From Diplosphaera chodatii (taxonomy: Eukaryota > Chlorophyta > Trebouxiophyceae > Prasiolales > Stichococcaceae): DNA of 64,000 nucleotides. The notes under the pieces were generated by a model. The model searched no databases. It was not told the origin of the DNA and was given only the letters and a program-made list of their open reading frames with translations. The position numbers and the translations under genes were made by a program. Within the stretch, counting starts at the first letter, position 1, and the number at the start of each line of letters is the position of its first letter. The DNA lies in NCBI GenBank assembly GCA_032358165.1, contig JAALGY010000033.1:3968001-4032000 (forward strand), written 5' to 3'. Shown piece after piece: positions 45,901 through 56,028 of this stretch.

Positions 45901-48900
45901 GCCGCGGTGCTGGCGCGCGCCCGCGCCATGGCGGCGCAGCAGCTGGCGGTGGAGCCCGCCGTGCGCGCCTTTGTGCGCAAAGCCGTTGCGGACGTCGCCA
46001 CGGTCACCACCGGTGGGTCAGCCCTGCCACCAGCCGTGCTCCCCCCTGGAAGGTAGTCAGGGGGCAGCCAGCGCGGCATCACAGCGTGGCCAGTGTCGGC
46101 CAGCGCCTGCAGAACCTCCAGCTGCGCCGCACCCCTGTGCCACCGGTGCCGCCCCGCAACTGCCTGCCGCAGCTTGCGTGTCACAGCCTCTGCTGCCCAA
46201 CACCACACGCAGAACATCTGCCGTGTAGGCTTGCTCCATGCTATGCACTGATGTAATGATGCGCTGCACCCTGCCCCTACCCTGCAGAGCTGACGGCGGC
46301 GGGGGAGGGCGCGGTGGACGCGTTCCACCCCTACGGCCGCGTGGCCCGCCTGCGCAGGAAGCCGCTGGAGAAGTTCGACCGCACCGACCACTTCCTGCGC
46401 GCCGTCACGGCGGAGCGGGAGGGGCTGCTGACCGTCCAGGTGCTGGGTTGTCTTGAAACCCCACTATCCACTATGTCGCGGGCTTTACGACCTGTGCGTG
46501 ATGCATGAGATGGCCAAACTGCCTGATGCGCTCGACTGCCGGGTCCTGTGCATGGACCCACTGTTCCAGGAGCCCAGAGGTCCAGGAGCCAGGAGCTGCA
46601 GAGCGCCCTTGCAGATGTCGCTGTGCTGCACTGTGTGCCACCCGCCTGTGCTGGTGCTGCCGTAACACACCAAATGCGCCAAGCCTGGAACCCTGCACTG
46701 GCTGCAGCTGGGGTGGGAGGAGGCGGAGCTGGTGGAGCAGGCGATGCGCAAGCTCAGCGACTACTACAAGTCCGACTCCGTCTCCATCGTCTCCCAGGTG
46801 ACCCGACTCATGCGGTCGGCTGTGCACACCTGTCAAAGCCAAGAGTTGCTGCTTGTTGCCAGCCGCATGGGCAGGGGACCTCTGCGGCGGGCAGTTCGAC
46901 GTGCTGCCCTTCTGCAGTTTGACAAGTCGTCCGCATCCTCGGCCCTTTCGTCGAACTGCAACAGAGAAGCACCCTTGCAGTCGAGCACAAACGTGGGCTC
47001 AACGACAGTGGACGCAGTGTGCGCACACCTGTGTCGCAGGCCTGGAACGCGCAGCGGCAGCTGGTGCTGGACGAGGCGCTCGGCCGGGCGCTGCTGCCGG
47101 CGCTGAAGGCGGAGCTGCGGGCGCGGCTGGTGGCGGAGGCGCGCGAGGTGGTCGCCAGCCGCGCCGGGGAGGCGCTCTGGAAACTCGCGTCAGCGCCGCC
47201 GCTCAGGGTGCGTGCCCACTGTGCAGCTGTGTGGGCCTGGCTAGATATCACGCAGTGAAGAAGCATTGCCACTGTGGCAGTGCTGGTAGTCAGCAATCCA
47301 AGTTGCGGGCGGGCGGCGTGGCGTGCGTGTTAGGCCTGAGCGGCGGGCAGCGATGCAGGGGCACACCGCACGGCATCAGGTACAGCCATGCTGCGGTCCG
47401 TCCTGTGCCGACAGCCCCTCGCCGCCGGCGTGCGCAGGTGCGCGAGAGCGCGACGGGGGAGGAGGAGGACGTGGTGGACCGGCGGGTGATGGCGGCGGTG
47501 TGGGGCCCCGGCGGCCCCGCGCAGCCCGCCACCTCCCTCGTCATGCTGGACCCTCAGGTGCGCGCCCCTCAGGCTCAAGCACTCAAGCACCAGGATCTGC
47601 GTGCAGCTGTGGGTAGCACTTCTCCTCCTGTTTCCTCACTACAGGATGTTGCTCAGCATCGGGGGTCTGCAGGCATGGTTCAGTTCCACCAGAGGTCCAG
47701 AAACTGCAGCGCTGGCCGTCTGGTGGCAGACCTTCCAGGGTGCGGCCTGAGGCTGGAGGCCCCAAATGCACTGCAGGGTGGCCTGGTGGACCTGCTGCTC
47801 TGCAGCCAGCTGAGCGGCCACATCCCGCGGCCGCCCAAGGGCGGCGCGGCGGCGGAGGCCACCGAGGGCTTCTACTCCATCTTCACCGACCCCCGCAAGG
47901 TGTGTTATCTGATTTGCTGATTGTTCACTTGCATTGGTGATTGCACAGTTTGTGATGATGTTGACACAGGAACTGTGCTGGGCGCATGTCCTGATGATGC
48001 ATGTCCTCATAAGAGGATAAGTTGCCAGCAGCAGCGTGCAGCCGTTCACTTGACTGTTGCCCTGCTGAGACGCTGATTTCATCAGGTGTGCTTGCAATGC
48101 TACAGGGCAAGGATGCGGAGCGCATCCGGGAGTTCCTGATGGAGCACCGGCCGCACGTCGTGGCTGTGGGCGCTACAGGGCTGGAGGCCCGCCAGCTGAA
48201 GGTGCCCATCGTTGCAGGCTTCGCCTTGCCAGGCACCGATCACCCAGAGCACACTGTTTGCGGACAGCTGCGTATCCCTGCAGGAAGATGCTGTAACAGC
48301 AGAGCACCAGATGCTGGTGTAGATGCCATGATGTATTGTGACATTGGTGCAGGCTGATCTGGATGCTATCCGAGACGCTATTCTGGAGCACCATGCACGC
48401 GTCATGACAGCCCAGGAGACAGGCAACATCGACGTGCAGTACGTGGACGAGGGCGTCGCGGCGGTGTGGGCGGACGGCGCGGCGGCGCGTGAGGAGATGG
48501 GGGACCAGCCGCCGTCCGTGCGGCGGGCGGTGGCCCTGGGTCGCTGCCTGTTGGAGCCGCTGCCGGTGCTGGCGTCGCTGTGCGGTGCGTCGCGGGTCTC
48601 ACGTTGGCCCAAGAAGCCAGCAGTGGTGGCCGAGCCGGTGTCAGCAGAAAGGCAGGCGGGTGCTGTCTGGCGCTGCCTGCTGTGGCCGCGGGCAAGCGGG
48701 GGAGACGCAGCAAACTGGCATGCAGCTTGTCTGCTGGTGTGACCATGTGGCAAGAGGCTGCTCCAGTCAGGCTGGCTTTGCCCCGGATATCCAGCGGCAC
48801 TTGTTGACGGTGCGTGCTGCTGCCGCGCTGCAGGCGCGGGGCGGGAGGTGCTGGCGCTGGCGCTGGACCCGCTGCAGGGCGCCCTGCCACAGGAGGAGCT

Positions 48901-51900
48901 GCTGCAGGTGGTGGAGCAGACCCTGGTGACGGTCGTCAACCAGGTGCGTGCCCCACAACCATGAGCTGCAGGCGTCGACTCAGCCTGCCGTGTTTGCATT
49001 GCAGTCTGGTGGCAGGATGGCATTTGCATGGTCAAACTTCGTGGTCAAACTACAGACATGGCACATGCGGTATTGATTGGCTGCCGCATTGGCGTTCGCA
49101 CCCAGCTTGGCACGTGCCAGCGGGGCTGCCTCGTGCTGAGCAGTGCCGGCTCGAACGTGTCCGGCGGGGTGCAATCGCCGATGCGGCAGCAGGCTGCTCT
49201 GCACGGAAAAGCTCAGTGTCCACGCTTGCCCATGTTCTGCGTGCCCATCCAGCTCCCTGTCGACCGGAGCAGTGCTCTTGTCCCTAAAACCCTAAACCCT
49301 AAACCCCAGGGCACCGCCGCTGCAGGTGGGCGTGGACATCAACCAGGCGGCCAGCAACCAGTGGATGGCGCCCCCCCTGCAGTTCGTCGCCGGCCTGGGC
49401 CCCCGCAAAGCCCGCGCTCTGCTGCAGGTGCGCGTCAAACAACTCCCGCTGTATGTCAAACAACCTGCTTGCTCACCGCACAGGCACATGCAGGCACAGC
49501 ACCGCTGCGCCCGTGCCTGCTGATGCACTCCCTGGCAGCAGCTGAGCTCTATGTGTGTGACACCATGACGCTGTCTAAAGCTCAATCGAAGCTGTCCCCG
49601 GTCGCTGGGAAACGAGTGTCTCGCAGCACAGCATTGCGTTGAGGTCTTGCCCGATGCAAGGCTGTGCACGACGGCGGCAGTGTCAAGAGTGCTGCACCAA
49701 CGACTGAGCAGGTCGCACTCACGAATATTTGTCTGACTGCAGGCGGTGATGCGGGTGGCCGGGGTGGAGACGCGCCACGCGCTGTTCCAGGAGCTGGGCG
49801 TGCTGGGGCCGGGCGTGTTCCTGAATGCGGGCCCCTTCCTGCGCGTGCGCCGCTCCAGCGCGGAACTCACCAACGCCGACCTCATGGTGCTCGATGACAC
49901 GCGCGTGCAGCCGCGGCACTACAAGTTCGCCATCGACATCGCTGCCTCGGCCATGAACCAGGCCGACCCAGGTGCGGTCCCCAGATCGCAGCCTCTGCGC
50001 CGCTGCAGGGTGTGCTGCTCGCCCCAGGCAGCTGCAGGTGCCCGGCACGTCCCAGCTGCCGTGTCAGCTCCTGCCGCATGCCCTTGTCCCGTCAACAGCT
50101 CGGCGCAGCGCCTCGCCACTCGGCAGCATCAGCATGTTGCAAACCTGGCACAAGCCCCAGAATCCGGGGTTGTGTCTTCCGGCTAATACTGGTCTGCGTG
50201 ACACCCAACAGACAGCGTGGATGCTGGCGAGGCCAACACGATCGTGGAGGCCGCCATGAACGCTCCCGCAGCCCTGGAGGCGCTGGACCTGGGGGTGTAC
50301 ACGCGCCACCTGGTGGACCGCGGCGACTTCACCGCCGAAAAGGTAAAAAATAAAGCATGAACAGCAAGCCATCGAACAGTAAAAGTTAAATGTTATTGCT
50401 GTTAATACTCATAGACCGCCAGCATCTCACACATACACCTTAAGCTTTCACAAGTGGGACTGTGGCACACCACCTGAGCACCATCACCTACCCGCGTCAG
50501 CCGCGGCGCGTGCAAGCTCAGTATCGCTGAGGCTTGCTGAGCTGCGGTGACGCGTGGCGGCTGGCTAGCGCGCCGCAGAACATGAGCCACAGTGTCGCGG
50601 TGGACTGTGGTGTTTCGGATGCGAATGCCGGTGATGCGCTGCAGGGCCTGAGCCAGAGCGTGATGGTGGACCTGCGCATGGAGCTGCTGGCGCCGTACGC
50701 CGAGCTGCGCCCCGAGCGCGACCCGCCGCGGGTGCGCACAGAACCCATCCCACGTCTGCCGTCAGCCTCTGTGTGGTGTCGGCCTGCCGCTGGACACGTT
50801 GTGCTGGGCTCGGAGTTCGGGCATGCACCGCCGTGGCCCACTCGGTCTGTGGGCCACCGTGCTGTCCGTTGCAACGCCCATCTGAGGCTTCCCGGTGCAT
50901 CGTGTCACCACAGGAGGAGGACATCTTCTGGATGCTGATGTCAGGCGACAGGGACGCGCTCAAGGTGGGGCGCATGGTGGAGGCGCGCGTGCGCGGCGTC
51001 ACGGTGCGCAGACCTCAACGAAGACTTCCATCAGACTGGCGATGCGGGCCGCTGTCCTGCTGGCCGTGCTTAGCGTCCCTGTGGCTGGACACCGTGTGCT
51101 GTGCACCGCGCCGTGCTGCGGCAGCAGGCACCCCACCATGTGCTGAGCAGCTGCCAGCTGTGCACGGCCTCCTGCCTACACAGCGGCATGCCTGGGGCGT
51201 GCCCCGCACGCTGCCTTTGATGGACCAGAGCTGCGCCCTGACACCCCGACGCCGTGCGATGCGGCCAGGGCACGGCGGCGTTCTGCGTGCTGCCCGACCT
51301 GGCGGGGCTGGACGCCATCGTGCGTTCCGAGGACATCTCGTCCGCGGGCCCCACCGACCCGCGGGACCGTGTGAAGGTCGGCGACGTCATCAAGGGGCGC
51401 ATAATGGAGGTGGAGGTGCAGAGCTTCACGGTGAAGCTCACGACGGCGTCCGACGCGCTGCGGGACGAGGACTCGCGCTGGGAGCGCCTGTACTGCGCGG
51501 CGGACGAGTGCGTAGTCACTGCATCTTTCACCTCACACGATAATTCGGTTATGTTCACCCTTTGCAGCACAGCACAATGACTTGTGACACAGCACGGCGG
51601 GTTGTGATCATATCTCATGGGCAGCAACATGAACTGTGTTGCTGCGACGCGTTTCAAGCCCCGTGCTTCTGCTGCTGCAGGGAGGGTCGCGAGGACAGGT
51701 ACTACATCGTGCAGAACAAGCAGCAGGCGCGAGAGGCGGAGGCCAAGGCGGCCAAGGACCGCCGCAAGAAGGTGGGTCACACCCTGACTTCGTGACGGTC
51801 TCCCAGGTGGCCATGCCGTGAAACGCAGCGCTGTTTCATGTATGAAAATCTACAATAATTACGTCCTACGTCCTACGTCCTGCAATCCGCAGACGTTTGT

Positions 51901-54708
51901 CCCCCGGCCCATTAAGCACCCGCTGTTCAAGAACATGACGGGGCAGCAGGCGGTGACGGCGCTGGAGACGAAAGACGACTTCGACTTCATCTTCCGCCCC
52001 TCGCCCCGGGTGCGCGCCTGGGCGAAAACAACCGGCCGCTGGTGTTCTGGCAAACACACCTAATGCGGCTTGAAGGGTGCAGAGTACTTGGACTTGTGCT
52101 TTGGCGAGGCATTGCTTGTGTTTTGCAGGGCACAAGCGCGCTGCAGGTGACCATGCGGCTGCGGGACCGCCTGTACATCAGCACCGAGATCCGGGAGGGC
52201 GCCAAGGTGACTGGTTGCCAGCATCGGCCGGCCCCCGCTCCATCCCCTGTGTGGACCCGTGGGCCATGAACCCAACCCGCCTGCTGCAGCAGGATGTCTG
52301 TATATCAGGGCAGGAAGCTGCGGCGGCAGAGTCACGCTGCACATGCCCTGCTGCTGGACTTCCAAGGGTGTTGCAGTGTGGCACCGATCTGACAAGAAGC
52401 CTTGCGCACAGCGCTGATGTGCATGCACTGGCGTTGCATCTGATATGGTGTGTCTGATGTGCTGCAGGAGGGGTCGGGCGGCATGGGCGCGCACCTCAAG
52501 CTGGGGCGGCCGCTGATGGTCGAGGTGCACGGCAGCGACGAACCCCTCAAGTTCGACGACCTCGACGAGGTGTGCTGGCTGTCAGCCCCCCTCATGCAGC
52601 GCAAACATGCAGCACAGCTTGCACGGCCTCCTACACTGCGCAATTCCAAGTCCGATGCCCTGGAGCAGCTGCGCACGGTTGCGGCGCCTGCATCACCAGT
52701 CGTCCAGTCCTTGCCGGACGCCCTGTATGCAGCGTCCTGCTGTCCACCTCCGACGAGGAGCATGGCGTACAGGCAGCGAATTGCTGGACGTGTGTCTGTT
52801 TGCATCGGCTATGCTGTTCAGATCGTGATCGGTAACACGGAATTCACTCCATTCAAGAATTGAAATTCTGACACATTTCAACAGGTGGTGGCCAGCTACG
52901 TGGAGCCGTACTTCAAGCACTTCCGGGCGCTGCTGGCGCACCCCAAGTTCATCGACGGCGACTGGACGCCCACCGCGGGGCGCCCCGGCCAGCCCGTGCA
53001 GGTACAGCAAAGCATGAAACTTCAAGTTTATAGTTACCGCACACCTCCGCACGTGCAGCTGATGGCTACATGAGGCAGCACTGTTGGGATCCCTGCAAAA
53101 GGTCCGTGGCGCCTTCAGTCGTGTATCCGGTGGCTTTCTGCAGCCTCAAGAGGCGGCCTGCTCACCCTGCTGATGGAAACTGCAGGACCAGCTGCGGGTG
53201 CAGAAGCAGGTGTCGCAGGGGCGAGCGGTGTACTGCCTGGGCATCCGGTACGACGCACCCGGCATGTACTTCCTGGGCCACGTCCTGCGTAAGTGTCTTT
53301 CGGCCGTACCCCAGCTGAAAACCTGACGCACGCTCAAACCCTCTGCCAACCTGCTGCTCGCGGTGCATTACATGGGCATGCATATCACTTGCCTCTGCTG
53401 GAACCCTGCGCACCCTCAGCATGCTGCATCGAGGGTATTCCCACCTGCCACGCTCACCTGCAAAGCTGGTGCAAGGACTGAAGTCTTGTGCAAAGCAAAG
53501 CGCCACCCCTAGAAACTTTTCACACGTCCTTGCCACCCTGCAGGATGGACGCTCGCTCAAATGCTCATCACATGCATCTGTGCGCTGCAGACGAGACGCC
53601 GCGGCGGGAGGCGTTCAGCATCGTGCCGGGGGGCTACTACTTCCGGCGCCAGGTCTTCCGCAGGCTGGACGCGCTCATCAACGACTTCAAGCGCCACCCG
53701 CAGCCCGACGCCCGGGCCGCCGCCGCGGAGGACGACTTCGCCCAGCAGCTGGCCGAGGTAAGACTAAGAAGTCTTAGTGTTGATGCGACGCGCTTGATGC
53801 ATGCAGCTTGCCATTTCCAGCGGATTGTTACTCATGATTGCAAGCATCTTACATATCAGCAGGCATACTGTTGTGATTAGTGCAGCTGCGCTGCGTCCTT
53901 CACCCAGCATCCCGCAACCCCTGCCGTCCCTGTGTTGCAGGCTCCGGCGCTGGAAGCGCGGCAGCCGGAAGCTGCGCCGCCCTCCCGGCGGCAGCAGCAG
54001 GAGCCGCCCCAATACGGGGGCTCCAACGGCTACGCTGCCCATCCAGGTGGGGTGCCGTATTTGAATCCTCAGCAATACACGAGCACCAGGCTGGCCGCAG
54101 GCTTCGTCATTGCTGCCAGGACTCAGCTGCCACAATGCTGTGGCTGTTCACATTCGGGACATGAGCCCGAGGCCCATGTACCAAGAGATTCATGTATCTG
54201 CGCAGAGCTGCCGCCGTGGGCCCAGACAGACGCGAGTGCGGCAGCCGGCGGCTACGACCGCTCGGGCGCCGGCGCGATGCCGCCGCCGCCGGCGGCGGCA
54301 GCCGCAGGCTACCAGCAGCAGGCAGCGTACGGGCAGCAGCCCTATGGCTACGCCCCCTACCAGCCACCCGCGCCCCCGGCAGACGCCTACAGCCAGCAGG
54401 GCTACGGGCAGCCGCCCGGCCCGCCGCAGCAGCCGGGGTACGGCTCGCAGCAGGCGTACGCGCCTGCGGGGGCCGTGCAGCAGCCGGCGGCGGCGGCGGC
54501 CGGCGGCCAGCAGCGCGGCGCGCCGTCCTTCGCCTCGGCGCAGGCGCAGGCGCAGGCGCTGGCGGCGCAGTTCCAGGCGCAGGCCGTGGCGCAGGGGCTG
54601 GGGCCCGGGGGGCAGAAGGGCGGCCAGCCGCGGGGGTTCGTGCCGCCGCCGCCGTCTGCGGGCGTGCCGCCGCCGCCGCCCAGCTACCCCGCGTACGCCG
54701 GACGGTAG
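39927..54708 (+). CDS. SPT6: Transcription elongation factor SPT6
   Basis: Histone chaperone and elongation factor that travels with RNA polymerase II. About 39 exons over 14.8 kb give roughly 1,800 residues. The N-terminus is acidic (MPGVEDLFDDAADESDDGED) with basic patches (RKRRREKLELEDEDYD). Next come the helical core (VPLIASYHKDAAGELLAM at 43990-44100; MAENIVLDYKKHEAEDLR; DAFHPYGRVARLRRKPLEKF), the YqgF-like region (48103-48583), the helix-hairpin-helix (GVDINQAASNQW and GLGPRKARALLQ at 49326-49427), the LNAGPFLRV-type block (49742-49968), and an S1 domain (51257-51509, VGDVIKGRIMEVEVQSFTV). The tandem SH2 starts at 51893 (FVPRPIKHPLFKNMTGQQA, FRPSPR) and runs through KFDDLDE, SYVEPYFKHFRALL, YDAPGMYFLGHV and SIVPGGYYFRRQVF. 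The tail is Pro/Gln/Tyr/Gly-rich. SH2-to-tail order matches the family; several introns hold exon fragments. Confidence 0.93.
42202..42239 (+). repeat. SPT6: Decayed copy of SPT6 exon segment in next intron
   Basis: The exon ending at 42153 contains codons for EQWRTEREERER (from about 42088). About 115 bp downstream, inside the following intron, the sequence reads ERWRAEREEQFR. By eye about 29 of 36 nt match. It is followed by a CAGGTGCC donor-like site. Confidence 0.75.
43385..43440 (+). repeat. SPT6: Second copy of SPT6 exon end ELEGDLEELHGHR
   Basis: The exon ending at 43323 codes for RRGELEGDLEELHGHR before a GTGGGCGTTGGC donor. Downstream by 116 bp, inside the intron, the same nucleotides recur nearly unchanged (RRDELEGDLEELHGHR), but the donor-equivalent now reads GCGGGCGTTGGC, so the GT is lost. 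Confidence 0.9.
43536..43580 (+). repeat. SPT6: Third, more decayed copy of the same SPT6 exon end
   Basis: A further 131 bp downstream the intron contains a third version reading GNLEDLHGHR, followed by GCGGCGCTTGAG in place of the donor. Divergence increases from copy 2 to copy 3. The real next exon starts only at about 43777. Confidence 0.8.
49283..49306 (+). repeat. Interstitial telomere-type tract in SPT6 intron
   Basis: About three CCCTAAA-type heptamers (one with an extra A) lie in an SPT6 intron about 20 nt before the acceptor of the exon that starts at about 49326. The C-rich strand is the transcribed-sense strand, as in the tract at 1992. Confidence 0.85.
51858..51879 (+). repeat. 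Heptamer tandem repeat near SPT6 acceptor
   Basis: Three tandem copies of a 7-nt unit (ACGTCCT) lie in a short SPT6 intron just before the acceptor of the first SH2 exon at 51893. It is a simple expansion, no function implied. Confidence 0.7.
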
Positions 54709-55877
54709 CCAGGGCGCTTGCTTCAGTGGGGCCTCTGGCAGCGCACGACCTACAGCAGGTCTTGTTGTTGCCAGCGCATGAGCTGTATCAGTCTGCGTAC
54801 ATCCGGGTTTCGCTTACGTGCTGTGAGGTTGACAAGGCCGTTGACAATCAGCCTCGCCTCATGTGATGCCACATGACAGAGACAGTCTAAAGATCCTGCG
54901 GCCTCCCTCATTGGTCCGTCTAGCCGCTGAACCCTGCCACGTGCTGCCCAGCAGCAACAGCGCACCCGACTCGCGCACTGAACTCGCAGTCGTGGCACCG
55001 ATCACGCGTGCACGGACAGCTGACAGCACTTGGTGTAGCTCAGGCACGCTCGCCTGGCGTACAAGCCGTGCAGAGTTTCCGGCAGCCGTAGCAACCAGCG
55101 TCACAGGGAGTGCTGGTGACGCCTTGTGCAGCCTGGCGCACGGAGTGCATCGCCCGGATCGGCGAGCCGCACACTGCCACTGGCAGTGCTTGCAGCTTGT
55201 GAAGCTCCCTGGCGTACGTTGCGTGTGGGTTGGTGCGCACCGTTGCAAGGTGTGCCTTCCTGCCGATGCACATCTGCAACAACTGCACTTGGCCTCAAGG
55301 CCGCGCGATTGCCGCCTGGTCTCTCGCCTCAGGACTCTTTCGGCGCTCAAGCAACATCAGCTCCTTTGCTCCTGGGTTGCTCCAGCGTGTTCAATAATTA
55401 TACGCAAATTTGGTGCGACGCAACCTGTAAGCTACATGCAACACACTGAGTAAGCGATCAAGCGTACCCATGGTTCAGCAACTGCTAGGGTATTCGCATC
55501 AGTCGGGGCGTCGAAACGACGCGTGAAACATCGGTGCCTGGCCACATGCACCTGCCGCCATGTCACATGCTGATCTCGCCTGCAGACGGTGTCGACCATG
55601 CTTGGTGCTGCCGTTGAACGTGCAGGAGCAACAGCGAAGCTGGGTGCAGCTGCAGCAGCAGCAGCCGGCTCGCGGCAAAGCCGCACCTGCTGCGTGATCT
55701 GCAGCCCGTCTGACATATTCAGCCGGCAGGCAGCCGCTGACATGTGAACCAGCACGGCTACAAGGCTCGTCGGGATCTGGAGCACAGCTGCTGCGGCGCC
55801 AGCCGCTGGCACAAGTGAACAGCACCCTGCAGCTTCCAGCCTCTGAGCCCTGACGCCCGCTGAGCAGCCAGCTCGTG
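54709..55877. other. Intergenic, SPT6 3' flank and ZIP1 upstream region
   Basis: About 1.17 kb without a biased reading frame. It holds the SPT6 3'UTR and the ZIP1 promoter. No RNA gene or mobile element is recognisable. Confidence 0.45.
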
Positions 55878-56028
55878 CGGCAGCGCAGCAGCAGCAGCAG
55901 TAGCGGCCGCAGCAGCAGCAGCAGCAGCGGCCGCAGCAGCAGCAGCAGCAGCGGCCGCAGCAGCAGCAGCAGCAGCGGCCGCAGCAGCAGCAGCAGCAGC
56001 AGCAGCGGGCGCAGCAGCAGCAGCAGCA
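55878..56028 (+). repeat. GCA/GCGGCC minisatellite abutting ZIP1 start
   Basis: A run of about 150 bp made mainly of GCA units regularly interrupted by GCGGCC, giving a unit near 21 bp repeated about five times, ends directly at the ZIP1 ATG (56029). In the ZIP1 frame it would read as almost pure alanine and is open back to a TGA at 55861, but it contains no ATG. I treat it as 5'UTR. Confidence 0.8.
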
